In this document: piece after piece, positions 1 to 7,494 of the stretch
Position numbering within the stretch: position 1 is the stretch's first letter
Layout: the number at the start of each line of letters is the position of its first letter
Source: an uncultured Eubacteriales bacterium
GTDB taxonomy: Bacteria > Bacillota > Clostridia > Oscillospirales > CAG-272
Direction of reading: 5' to 3'
Assembly (NCBI GenBank): GCA_934446285.1
Contig: CAKSEI010000027.1
Coordinates: 1-12,465 of the forward strand
DNA length: 12,465 nt
Program-made: the position numbers and the translations under genes
Notes under the pieces: generated by a model
What the model saw: the letters and a program-made list of their open reading frames with translations, nothing else
Databases searched by the model: none
Told to the model about the DNA's origin: nothing

Positions 1-36
1 CCTAAGTTCTGCCCCGAGTGCGGAGGGAAATTCTGA
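1..36 (+). CDS. C-terminal end of an upstream zinc-ribbon protein (partial)
   Basis: Reading frame 1 enters from outside the window and ends in the residues PKFCPECGGKF followed by TGA at 34-36. A terminal CxxC zinc-ribbon half of this kind is common at the end of SPFH/virion-core-like proteins (Bacillus YdjI type), which usually sit beside zinc-ribbon and TPM-domain genes like the two that follow. The last base of the stop codon is the first base of the next ATG, so the two genes are translationally coupled. Only eleven residues are visible, so assignment to the YdjI/SPFH family is inference from context. Confidence 0.55.
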   Translation, partial: PKFCPECGGKF

Positions 37-1109
37 TGGAAGAGGCTAAAGAAAAGCTAATAGAATATAAATGCCCGTGCTGCGGAGGGGCCATAGAATA
101 CAACAGCACGGCAGGAAAGCTCAAGTGCCCGTACTGCAACAACGAATTTGACGTGGACACGCTCGAGAGCATGTCCGAGGAGCTTAAGGACGACATAAAC
201 TGGGACTCTCCCGAGGGCGGGGACAATGACGACGAGCTTGACAGCTTTGTATGCGAGTCGTGCGGAGGCGAGATAATATGCGAGCCGACGACGGCTGCGA
301 CCTCTTGCCCTTTCTGCGGTAATCCCGTCGTTCTCGCCGGGCGCGTCTCGGGCGGGCTGCGCCCCGACCTTATCATACCGTTTGAGCTTGATAAAAAAGC
401 TGCGGTTGAGGCGTATAACAGGCATCTCTCGGGCAAGCCCCTGCTGCCGAAGGTTTTTAAGGGCGAGAGCAGGCTTAAGGAAATAAAAGGCATATACGTG
501 CCCTTCTGGCTTTTTGACGCTAAGGCGCATGTCGACCTGAGATACAGGGCGACAAAGGTGAATATCCACAGCGACAGCCACAATACCTATACCGATACCT
601 ATTACTATTCGGTGCGGCGCGAGGGTGATATTGAGTTCTCGAGCGTTCCCTCCGATGCGTCGGTGAAGATGCCCGATAAGCTGATGGACTCGGTAGAGCC
701 TTTCGATTATTCGCGCAGCGTTGACTTTCGCGGGGCATATCTTGCGGGGTATGCGGCGGATAAATATGACGTGACCGCCGAGGACAGCGCCGAGCGCGTT
801 AGCGCCCGTATAAAGAAGTCGGCAGAGAGTGCCTTCGCATCTACCGTTACCGATTTTTCGAGCGTTACCGCCGAGAGCGGCAGCGTGAAGATTGACAACG
901 GTAAGGTGCGCTACGCGCTGCTGCCCGTCTGGTTTATGAAAACGGTGTGGAGAGGGAACGAATATACCTTTGCCATGAACGGTCAGACGGGAAAATTTGT
1001 CGGAGACCTGCCCATAGACGGCGGGGCCGCCCTCAGATGGTTCTGCGGTGCGGCAGCTGCCGCGGCAGCTGCGGCATACGGCATACTCTGTCTTATATTT
1101 ATGAGGTGA
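36..1109 (+). CDS. Double zinc-ribbon membrane protein, YdjG-like
   Basis: This 357-residue protein carries two zinc ribbons at its N-terminus. The first uses C13/C16 and C31/C34, the second C73/C76 and C91/C94, separated by a very acidic linker (about 48-70). A mixed alpha/beta region follows, and the chain ends in a hydrophobic, alanine-rich segment at about 335-355 that looks like a single C-terminal membrane anchor. Family naming is usually 'TFIIB-type zinc ribbon-containing protein'. The ATG at 36 is chosen over an upstream in-frame GTG at 18 because it overlaps the preceding stop by one base and has GGAGGG at 22-27. The next gene, a TPM-domain protein, follows with no gap. By analogy with the Bacillus ydjGHI genes it probably forms a membrane complex with its neighbours. 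Its biochemical activity is unknown. The family is clear; the role is inferred. Confidence 0.85.
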   Translation: MEEAKEKLIEYKCPCCGGAIEYNSTAGKLKCPYCNNEFDVDTLESMSEELKDDINWDSPEGGDNDDELDSFVCESCGGEIICEPTTAATSCPFCGNPVVLAGRVSGGLRPDLIIPFELDKKAAVEAYNRHLSGKPLLPKVFKGESRLKEIKGIYVPFWLFDAKAHVDLRYRATKVNIHSDSHNTYTDTYYYSVRREGDIEFSSVPSDASVKMPDKLMDSVEPFDYSRSVDFRGAYLAGYAADKYDVTAEDSAERVSARIKKSAESAFASTVTDFSSVTAESGSVKIDNGKVRYALLPVWFMKTVWRGNEYTFAMNGQTGKFVGDLPIDGGAALRWFCGAAAAAAAAAYGILCLIFMR

Positions 1110-1871
1110 ATGGTGAAAAGAATATTTGTTTTTATGTCGGCACTCATGCTGACTGTTCTGTTCGCCTTTCCCTCATTTGCACAGGTGTACGGATTTCTTG
1201 ATGACGGCGCCTCTCTTCTTACCGAGGAGGAGAAGAGGGACGTCCTCGGGGCTCTTGAGCGCGAGGGAGAGCGGGCAGGATGCACAATTGCCGTTGCGAC
1301 CTTTGACAGCATAGGCGGCGACGATCCCGCGGACATGGCGGAGGAATATTATAACAAGAAGATAAAGGCGAAGGACGGCGTGCTGCTCATTCTCGTCATG
1401 GATACTCGCGACTGGTACGCCTACGCCTCGGGCACGTGCTACTATGCCTCGGCGGATTACGCTGCGGACGATATAGTGGATTATCTCTCGGACGGGGATT
1501 ATGCAGAGGGCTTTGAAAAGTTCGCCGTATCGTGCGCGGACAGGACCGAGGAGCGGCTCTACCGCGACTACCTCGACAGCAATCCGAGCTTAAAGAGAAA
1601 AGTCCTCGCGAAAAAGTTTATTTTACCGAGTATTGCTTTTGGGCTTGTTTTCGGCGGTATTACCGTTGCCGTCATGAGAGGGAAGATGAAGAATACGTCA
1701 AAGGCAGCGGGCGCTGCGAGCTACATAGTGGACGACAGCATGAACGTAACGGACGGCAGCGAGATTTTTCTCTATATGACGACATCCGTACAGTCAAATC
1801 ACGAGAACGAATCGGACGGAGGCAGAGATTCTTCGGACTCCTCTTCCGGCGGACACGGCGGCAAATTCTGA
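1110..1871 (+). CDS. TPM-domain membrane protein, YdjH-like
   Basis: This is a 253-residue secreted or membrane protein. Residues 1-24 form a signal peptide (basic start, long hydrophobic core, PSFA before the likely cleavage site). A TPM domain follows at about 28-150, recognisable from the 'LTEEEKRDVLGALE' opening and the 'KAKDGVLLILVMDTRDWYAYASG' core. A second hydrophobic segment lies at 170-189. The rest is a probably cytoplasmic tail ending in a Ser/Gly-rich, low-complexity stretch. That topology puts the TPM domain outside the membrane. TPM domains occur in thylakoid, photosystem-repair and envelope-associated proteins; phosphatase activity has been reported for a plant member but cannot be assumed here. 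The ATG directly abuts the previous stop codon, and the GTG at 1113 is an alternative start with slightly better ribosome-site spacing. Length and partners match Bacillus YdjH. Confidence 0.85.
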   Translation: MVKRIFVFMSALMLTVLFAFPSFAQVYGFLDDGASLLTEEEKRDVLGALEREGERAGCTIAVATFDSIGGDDPADMAEEYYNKKIKAKDGVLLILVMDTRDWYAYASGTCYYASADYAADDIVDYLSDGDYAEGFEKFAVSCADRTEERLYRDYLDSNPSLKRKVLAKKFILPSIAFGLVFGGITVAVMRGKMKNTSKAAGAASYIVDDSMNVTDGSEIFLYMTTSVQSNHENESDGGRDSSDSSSGGHGGKF

Positions 1872-1891
1872 GTTAACGCGGAGGTTTTTAT

Positions 1892-2839
1892 ATGTATGAG
1901 ATAAAAGATACAGCTGACATGAAGCAGGGCGACACGGTCGAGGGCTTCTTTCAGCTCGGACGGGCACAGGTGAAGAAATCGTCAAACGGAAAGATGTTTC
2001 TCGCCGGAACGCTCATTGACGGCAGCGGCAGCATAGACTTCAAGAAATGGGATTACACGGGCGACATAGGCTCGGGCGAGAACGGCAAGGTCGTCAAGGC
2101 GCGCGGCGAGGTGTCCGAGTATAACGGAGCTCCGCAGCTTATAGTGAGCAAAATACGGTACGCCGACGAAAACGACGACTATGATATGGATAAGCTCTCG
2201 CCGCCCGCTCCCGTTGACGTAGACGCGGAGGCAAGGTATTTAACCGACATGGCAGCGTCACTTGAGGACGACGACTACCGCCTTATATGCACGGAGATGT
2301 TAAAAAGGCATATGGAGACTCTGCGCCGTTATCCCGCGGCGAAAAGCGTTCATCACGAATTCCGCGGCGGACTTATCATGCATACGGCGTCAATGGTTCG
2401 CTTAGCGGACGCGCTCTACGGCTTTTACCCCGACCTGCTCGACCGCAGTTTGCTTATCGCGGGCACTATGCTGCACGATATGGAAAAGGACAGGGAATTT
2501 GAATTAAGCGAGATAGGCGTTGTCACAAGCTACTCCGTAAGGGGGCAGCTGATAGGACATCTCGTCATGGGCGCAGAGGAGATAAAGGAGATAGCGGACG
2601 GCGCGGGCGTGCCCGAGGAAAAGTCGATTCTGCTGCAGCATATGGTGCTCTCGCACCACGGCGAGCCGGAGTTCGGCGCGGCGGTGCGTCCAATGTGCGC
2701 GGAGGCGGAGATGCTCTCGTATATCGACCTTATCGACAGCAGAATGCAGATATATACCGAGGTATTTGCATCCCTTACGTCAGGAGAATTCAGCTCGCGC
2801 ATATTCGCCCTCGACAAGAAGATTTATAAGCATAAATAA
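1892..2839 (+). CDS. yhaM: 3'-5' exoribonuclease YhaM (OB-fold plus HD domain)
   Basis: The 315-residue product matches the usual length of Bacillus YhaM (about 314). An N-terminal OB-fold nucleic-acid-binding domain occupies about 10-95, with the 'GKMFLAGTLIDGSGSIDFKKWD' strand pattern. The C-terminal HD domain carries the expected metal ligands: H154/H155, H164 in GGLIMHT, the H195-D196 pair in MLHDMEK, and H255/H256 in LSHHGEPEFG. YhaM trims RNA, and single-stranded DNA in vitro, from the 3' end using divalent metal. A GGAGG ribosome site at 1880-1884 lies seven bases before the ATG. The gene follows the TPM gene by 20 bases and is probably co-transcribed with it. A strong hairpin right after the stop ends the unit. 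In Bacillus this gene is adjacent to yhaN and yhaO; here those homologues are on the opposite strand about 5 kb away. Confidence 0.93.
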   Translation: MYEIKDTADMKQGDTVEGFFQLGRAQVKKSSNGKMFLAGTLIDGSGSIDFKKWDYTGDIGSGENGKVVKARGEVSEYNGAPQLIVSKIRYADENDDYDMDKLSPPAPVDVDAEARYLTDMAASLEDDDYRLICTEMLKRHMETLRRYPAAKSVHHEFRGGLIMHTASMVRLADALYGFYPDLLDRSLLIAGTMLHDMEKDREFELSEIGVVTSYSVRGQLIGHLVMGAEEIKEIADGAGVPEEKSILLQHMVLSHHGEPEFGAAVRPMCAEAEMLSYIDLIDSRMQIYTEVFASLTSGEFSSRIFALDKKIYKHK

Positions 2840-2842
2840 AGC

Positions 2843-2874
2843 TTACGCCGCTTTTCCCTCGAAAAGCGGCGTAA
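2843..2874 (+). terminator. Hairpin terminator after yhaM, likely bidirectional
   Basis: A perfect 14-bp stem (2843-2856 with 2861-2874) encloses a four-base CCTC loop, four bases after the yhaM stop. The plus-strand tail is only moderately T-rich (AAATATTTCTG) and the minus-strand tail reads GCTTTATTTATG. It can therefore serve both yhaM and the convergent trmL, as a shared but not textbook terminator. Confidence 0.8.
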
Positions 2875-2898
2875 ATATTTCTGTACAAGAAAAAAGGT

Positions 2899-2987
2899 TT
2901 CGCCTATTCTCTCTTTTAAAGCTAATTGCGCAGCTTTTTTCGAGAAAAGTCTGCCTTGCACGAAGCGGCTCTCTTTTTAACGGCGAA
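2899..2987. repeat. Possible small intergenic repeat element
   Basis: The segment between the yhaM hairpin and trmL begins with TTCGCC (2899-2904) and ends with its reverse complement GGCGAA (2982-2987). Inside, CTCTCTTTTAA at 2909-2919 recurs as CTCTCTTTTTAA at 2969-2980, and a six-bp hairpin (2918-2923 with 2932-2937) precedes a T-run. The base composition differs from the flanking genes and no convincing ORF is present. This resembles the short non-coding repeats found between convergent genes in gut Clostridia. One copy cannot prove a repeat, so the call is tentative. It may also contribute to termination of trmL. Confidence 0.3.
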
Positions 2988-2996
2988 TAAGTAAGT

Positions 2997-3494
2997 CTAC
3001 CATTCGTATTCGGTTAAACACCCGTCGGGGCGCAGGGATGCAAAGCCCCGCTGCCTGAATACCTCATATACGCCCACCGCGACGGAATTCGACAAATTCA
3101 GCGAGCGCAGGCTGTCGCGCATCGGGATGCGCACGCATCTGTCGGGGTTTTTATACAGCAGAGCCTCGGGAAGCCCATTTGTCTCCTTGCCGAAAACGAG
3201 AAATACCCGCCGGGGATAGCTTATCTCCGCATATGTGTGCTGCGCCTTTGTCGTGAAAAAGAACAACTCTTCATCATTGTTTTTCACAAGAAAATCGTCG
3301 AGCGAGTCGTAGTATGTAATATCGAGCTTGTCCCAGTAGTCAAGCCCCGCACGCCTGAGATTTCGGTCGGTTATCTCAAAGCCGAGCGGCTTTACGAGAT
3401 GGAGCGCTGCGCCCGTCGCCGCGCAGGTGCGCGCGATATTTCCGGTATTCTGCGGTATCTCCGGCTCTATGAGTGCTATATTTATGTCTGCCAT
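2997..3494 (-). CDS. trmL: tRNA (cytidine/uridine-34 2'-O)-methyltransferase TrmL
   Basis: This 165-residue SPOUT-class enzyme methylates the 2'-hydroxyl of the wobble nucleotide in tRNA-Leu species using S-adenosylmethionine. The diagnostic motifs are all present: EPEIPQNTGNIART at 10-23, FGKETNGLPE at 101-110, and the trefoil-knot motif IPM..SLNLSNSVAVGVYE at 123-144. Length is close to E. coli TrmL (157). The start is placed at the ATG at 3494-3492, eight bases downstream of GGAGG (3503-3507). A longer frame opening at 3527 is ruled out because its first codons lie inside the promoter and upstream of the likely transcription start. The gene stands alone, divergent from secA and convergent with yhaM. 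It may also be listed under the older names CspR or YibK. Confidence 0.95.
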   Translation of the reverse strand: MADINIALIEPEIPQNTGNIARTCAATGAALHLVKPLGFEITDRNLRRAGLDYWDKLDITYYDSLDDFLVKNNDEELFFFTTKAQHTYAEISYPRRVFLVFGKETNGLPEALLYKNPDRCVRIPMRDSLRSLNLSNSVAVGVYEVFRQRGFASLRPDGCLTEYEW

Positions 3495-3515
3495 GTTTTT
3501 ATCCTCCGATGGGGT

Positions 3516-3544
3516 ATTATATACCAAAATTTACGGTTTTTCAA
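3516..3544 (-). promoter_or_regulatory. Sigma-A promoter of trmL
   Basis: On the minus strand, TTGAAA (plus coordinates 3539-3544) and TATAAT (3516-3521) are separated by exactly 17 bases. Transcription should start near 3509, leaving a leader of about 15 bases that contains the GGAGG ribosome site. Confidence 0.85.
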
Positions 3545-3562
3545 TAAATTTACAAAAAAAGA

Positions 3563-3591
3563 TTTTCTTTGCGCCCGAAGTGTGATATACT
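3563..3591 (+). promoter_or_regulatory. Probable secA promoter (extended -10)
   Basis: TATACT at 3586-3591 is preceded by TG at 3583-3584, giving an extended -10 element. At 17-base spacing the -35 position holds only TTTTCT (3563-3568), a poor match, as is common with extended -10 promoters. The leader to the secA ATG would be about 25 bases. A long A/T-rich tract at 3540-3570 lies just upstream and could act as an UP-like element. Confidence 0.6.
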
Positions 3592-3623
3592 GTGAATGTT
3601 TATATACAGTGAAGGAGACTTAA

Positions 3624-6386
3624 ATGGGACTTATAAATGCTGTTTTCGGAACGTATTCGGAAAGACAGATAAAAAAGATAAAACCTACGGTTGATAAAAT
3701 AGAGAGCCTCGCAGAGAAGTACTCCGCCATGAGCGATAACGAGCTGCGCTTGCAGACAGACATACTGCGCGAGAGGCTGAAGAGAGGCGAGACGCTCGAC
3801 GATATTCTTCCCGATGCCTTTGCCGTCGTGCGCGAGGCGGACGACAGAGTTCTCGGTAAGAGGCCGTTCAGAGTTCAGCTCATGGGCGGTATAGTGCTGC
3901 ATCAGGGCAGAATAGCCGAGATGAAAACGGGCGAAGGTAAGACGCTCGTCGCGACTCTGCCCGCGTACCTTAATGCGCTCACGGGCAAGGGCGTTCATAT
4001 CGTCACGGTAAACGAATACCTCGCCCGCGTCGGCAGCGAGGAGATGGGCAGAGTTTACGAATTTCTCGGGCTTACCTGCGGCATGATATGCCACGGTCAA
4101 AGACACGAGGAAAAGAAAGCTGCGTACAATGCAGATATAACATACGGCACGAATAACGAATTCGGATTTGACTACCTGCGCGACAACATGGTGACGTATA
4201 AGGAGCAGCTTGTCGCGCGCGAGAGAACCTTTGCCATAGTCGACGAGGTCGACTCCATACTCATAGATGAGGCGCGCACTCCCCTTATCATATCGGGCGA
4301 GGGTGCGGATTCGACGGCAGAGTACGACCGTGCCGCGGCTTTTGTCCGCACGCTCAAGGAATTCCGTATAAAGGAGCTTGCAGACAAGGAGTATACCGAG
4401 GATATAGTCGACACGGGAGATGCCGATTATATAGTCGATGAAAAGGCAAAGACCGCAGTTCTTACCGCAAACGGTGTCGCAAAGGCGGAAAAATTCTATA
4501 ACGTCGCGAATTTCACGGATGATGAGAATGCGACCCTTTACCATCATGTAACTCAGGCGATAAAGGCTCGGGGAGTCATGAAGCGCGACGTTGACTACAT
4601 GGTAAAGGACGGTCAGGTGCTCATCGTTGATGCCTTTACGGGACGCATAATGCCCGGCAGACGCTATAACGAGGGCCTTCATCAGGCGATAGAGGCAAAG
4701 GAGGGGGTAAAGGTTCAGAAGGAGTCAAAGACTCTCGCGTCCATAACCTTTCAGAATTTCTTCCGTCTGTACGGCAAGCTGTCGGGTATGACCGGTACGG
4801 CTCTGACCGAGGAAAACGAATTCCGCGAGATATACGCCCTTGATGTCGTCGAGATACCGACAAACAAGCCGATGATACGTAAGGACTATAACGACTCGGT
4901 ATATAAAAACAAAAAGGCAAAATATAACGCCATAATAGCTCAGATAAAGGTATGCCATGAAAAGGGGCAGCCCGTGCTCGTCGGTACCGTCTCGGTCGAG
5001 AAGAGCGAGGAGCTGTCGGCTCTTCTCAAAAAAGAGGGAATAAAGCACACGGTGCTCAATGCCAAGTATCACGAGAAGGAAGCCGAGATAGTCGCCATGG
5101 CGGGACGCGCGGGCACGGTCACCATTGCCACGAATATGGCGGGCCGAGGCACGGATATCATGCTCGGAGGCAACCCGGAGTTCCTCGCAAAGCAGGAGAT
5201 GAAGAGACGCGGATTTGAGGAGGAAATGATAGGAGCTGCCATGGGCAGCGCCGACACGGACGACGAGGAAATCCTTGCTGCGAGAAAAGAATACAGGGAG
5301 CTGTACGGTAAATACAGGGAGGAGATAACACCCGAGTACGAGGCGGTAAAGGCTGCGGGCGGACTCTTCATAATAGGCACGGAGAGACACGAGTCGAGAC
5401 GTATAGACAATCAGCTGCGCGGACGCAGCGGACGTCAGGGAGACCCCGGAGAGTCGAGATTTTACCTGTCGTTTGAGGATGACCTTATGCGCCTTTTCGG
5501 AAGTGAGCGCATTCTCGGTATAGTATCAAAGCTGCCCGATGACATGCCGATAGAGGTCGGTATGGTATCAAACTCCATAGAGACGGCTCAGAAGAGGCTT
5601 GAGGATCAGAACTTTACACGCAGAAAGCATGTTCTCGAGTACGACGACGTGATGAATCAGCAGAGAAATATCATCTACGCACAGCGCAGAGAGGTACTCG
5701 ACGGCGCGGACCTGCACGACAAGATATGCGGGATGATGGACGAGGTGATAGACGCGACCGTCAATCTCTATACTGCCTCGGAGATACCGGACGAGTGGAA
5801 TTTCGAGGGAATAAAGCAGGACCTCATGCCGCTCTGCACGCCCGACGACTTCAAATATTCGCAGGAGGAGTTAAGTGCCGTTACGGCGGATAAGATAAAG
5901 GAATTCCTGCGAGGCAGATGCAGAGTGCTCTGCGAGCGCAAGGAGGAGACGGCAAAAGAAGCCGGTATAGATATGCGCGAGGTGGAGAGAATAGTCTTGC
6001 TCCGCTCTGTTGACACGCATTGGATGCAGCATATAGACGACATGGATGCATTGAGAGGCGGAGTCGGGCTGAATGCCTATGCGCAGCGCAACCCGATAAA
6101 CGAGTACCGTATAACCGGCGGAGAGATGTTCGCCGCCATGGTTGACGCGATACGCGAGGACACGGTAAGAGCACTGTGGAGCATAGTACCGCGCCGCGCT
6201 CCCGAGAAGCGCAAGGAGGTTGCGAAGATAACGGGCGAGGGCTTTGCCGACGGCAAGGCTGAGAAGAAAAAGCCGGTGACGGTGCGCAACACTGCGAAGA
6301 TAGGCAGAAACGACCCGTGCCCGTGCGGCAGCGGCAAGAAATATAAGAAGTGCTGCGGCAGAGGTACGGACGGTGGCGCCGAGTAA
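3624..6386 (+). CDS. secA: Protein translocase ATPase SecA
   Basis: The 920-residue motor protein powers export of unfolded preproteins through SecYEG at the cytoplasmic membrane. The Walker A motif MKTGEGKT is at 100-107 and the Walker B/DEAD-like motif D207-E208-V209-D210 falls at the same numbering as in Bacillus SecA. The preprotein cross-linking domain interrupts the first ATPase lobe from about 225 to 365. The second lobe includes the TNMAGRGTDIMLGGN helicase motif, followed by the helical scaffold and wing regions. The tail is an intact SEC-C zinc motif with C899, C901, C910 and C911, which in other bacteria binds SecB or ribosomes. GGAG at 3614-3617 precedes the ATG by six bases. It is longer than Bacillus SecA (about 841), mostly from extra residues in the second lobe and C-terminal linker. 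It is transcribed alone. Confidence 0.98.
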   Translation: MGLINAVFGTYSERQIKKIKPTVDKIESLAEKYSAMSDNELRLQTDILRERLKRGETLDDILPDAFAVVREADDRVLGKRPFRVQLMGGIVLHQGRIAEMKTGEGKTLVATLPAYLNALTGKGVHIVTVNEYLARVGSEEMGRVYEFLGLTCGMICHGQRHEEKKAAYNADITYGTNNEFGFDYLRDNMVTYKEQLVARERTFAIVDEVDSILIDEARTPLIISGEGADSTAEYDRAAAFVRTLKEFRIKELADKEYTEDIVDTGDADYIVDEKAKTAVLTANGVAKAEKFYNVANFTDDENATLYHHVTQAIKARGVMKRDVDYMVKDGQVLIVDAFTGRIMPGRRYNEGLHQAIEAKEGVKVQKESKTLASITFQNFFRLYGKLSGMTGTALTEENEFREIYALDVVEIPTNKPMIRKDYNDSVYKNKKAKYNAIIAQIKVCHEKGQPVLVGTVSVEKSEELSALLKKEGIKHTVLNAKYHEKEAEIVAMAGRAGTVTIATNMAGRGTDIMLGGNPEFLAKQEMKRRGFEEEMIGAAMGSADTDDEEILAARKEYRELYGKYREEITPEYEAVKAAGGLFIIGTERHESRRIDNQLRGRSGRQGDPGESRFYLSFEDDLMRLFGSERILGIVSKLPDDMPIEVGMVSNSIETAQKRLEDQNFTRRKHVLEYDDVMNQQRNIIYAQRREVLDGADLHDKICGMMDEVIDATVNLYTASEIPDEWNFEGIKQDLMPLCTPDDFKYSQEELSAVTADKIKEFLRGRCRVLCERKEETAKEAGIDMREVERIVLLRSVDTHWMQHIDDMDALRGGVGLNAYAQRNPINEYRITGGEMFAAMVDAIREDTVRALWSIVPRRAPEKRKEVAKITGEGFADGKAEKKKPVTVRNTAKIGRNDPCPCGSGKKYKKCCGRGTDGGAE

Positions 6387-6418
6387 CACGCCCTCGACCC
6401 TTGATTTTTTTGATATAA

Positions 6419-6449
6419 GAAAACGGCGTGCTTTATGCGCGCCGTTTTC
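6419..6449 (+). terminator. Hairpin downstream of secA
   Basis: A ten-bp perfect stem (6419-6428 with 6440-6449) can extend by three inner pairs, one of them G-T, around a TTTAT loop. It lacks a T-run immediately after it on the plus strand; a run of seven T lies before it at 6404-6410. Eight bases at 6391-6398 are the exact reverse complement of 6463-6470, so the hairpin can sit inside a larger closed structure. It is probably the secA transcript end, though attenuation or processing is possible. Confidence 0.55.
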
Positions 6450-6501
6450 GGCAATAATACCCGTCGAGGGTAAAAGACAAATATAAACTTTCGGAGGAAA
6501 A

Positions 6502-7473
6502 ATGTGTACTGCCGTAACTTATAAGACGGACGACTTCTATATAGGACGGACGTTTGATTATGATTTCTCATACGGGGAGAGTGTCACCGTAACGCCGAGG
6601 GGCTACGGCTTTTCGCTGCGTCACGGCAAGAGAATAAAAACCGAATATGCCGTTATTGGCATGGCTCACGTCGCGGGCGACTATCCGCTTTATTATGATG
6701 CGGTAAACGAAAAGGGGCTCGGGATTGCCGGACTGAATTTTGCCTCGAGTGCGCATTACGCTAAGCCGTGCTGCGGAAAAGAAAATATCGCTCAGTTTGA
6801 GCTGATACCGCGTCTGCTCGGCTTTTGCTCGAGTGCCGCACAGGCGAGGGAAGCTCTCGCGGGTATCAACATAACGGACACACCCTTCGCCCCTTCGCTG
6901 CCCTGCTCGCCGCTGCACTGGATTATAGCGGATAGAAGTGAGGCGTTTACTCTCGAGTGCACGGCGGACGGCATGAAGATATACGACAACTCCGTGGGCG
7001 TACTCACGAACGAGCCGCCCTTCGACAAGCAGATGTTCATGCTCAATAACTATCGCGCGCTCTCTCCGGAGCAGCCGAGGAACGGTTTCTCGGATAAGCT
7101 TGACCTTGAGCTGTACAGCAGGGGTATGGGCGCGCTTGGGCTGCCGGGCGATTTGTCGTCCGCATCGCGCTTTGCGCGTGCCGCATTCGTAAAGATGAAT
7201 TCCGTCAGTGGGGTGTCGGAGAGCGAGAGCGTCGGACAGTTCTATCATATCCTCTCGTCGGTAGAGCAGCAGCGCGGATGCTGCGCCGTGGGAGATAAAT
7301 ATGAGATAACGGTCTATACCTCGTGCTGCAACGCGACGCGCGGGATATACTACTACACGACCTATACAAACAGACGCATAAACGCGGTCGATATGCATAA
7401 GGAAGATCTCGACGGTGACAGGCTCATAAGCTATCCTTTGGCAGATGAGGAGGACATACGCCGCATTAACTGA
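6502..7473 (+). CDS. bsh: Bile salt hydrolase (choloylglycine hydrolase)
   Basis: This 323-residue N-terminal nucleophile hydrolase cleaves the amide bond of glycine- or taurine-conjugated bile acids. Every catalytic position known from the Clostridium perfringens and Bifidobacterium enzymes can be aligned: C2 (exposed after Met removal), R16, D19, N79, N170 and R223. N79 is the position where bile salt hydrolases have Asn and penicillin V acylases usually Tyr, which favours bile acids as substrate. Further family signatures are GMGALGLPGDLSSASRF, FYHILSSVEQQ and a C-terminal YYYTTYTNRRINAVD stretch. There is no signal peptide, so the enzyme is cytoplasmic. GGAGG at 6493-6497 precedes the ATG by four bases. 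I see no associated bile transporter gene. No clear promoter was found; the region upstream is the secA hairpin structure. Confidence is very high for the family and high for bile salts over other N-acyl amides. Confidence 0.94.
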   Translation: MCTAVTYKTDDFYIGRTFDYDFSYGESVTVTPRGYGFSLRHGKRIKTEYAVIGMAHVAGDYPLYYDAVNEKGLGIAGLNFASSAHYAKPCCGKENIAQFELIPRLLGFCSSAAQAREALAGINITDTPFAPSLPCSPLHWIIADRSEAFTLECTADGMKIYDNSVGVLTNEPPFDKQMFMLNNYRALSPEQPRNGFSDKLDLELYSRGMGALGLPGDLSSASRFARAAFVKMNSVSGVSESESVGQFYHILSSVEQQRGCCAVGDKYEITVYTSCCNATRGIYYYTTYTNRRINAVDMHKEDLDGDRLISYPLADEEDIRRIN

Positions 7474-7494
7474 GCCGCGACCTGTGAGCGGTGA

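Noticed and set aside
2766..2990. Open frame of 74 codons on the plus strand spanning the yhaM end and the following gap
   Set aside because: It overlaps the end of yhaM in another frame, runs through the terminator hairpin and lacks a ribosome site. Its tail is probably translated repeat-like intergenic sequence.
3600..4682. Long open frame of 360 codons on the minus strand
   Set aside because: It lies entirely opposite secA and the promoter region, has no recognisable domain, and secA is unmistakable on the plus strand. Long antisense frames are expected here from codon bias.
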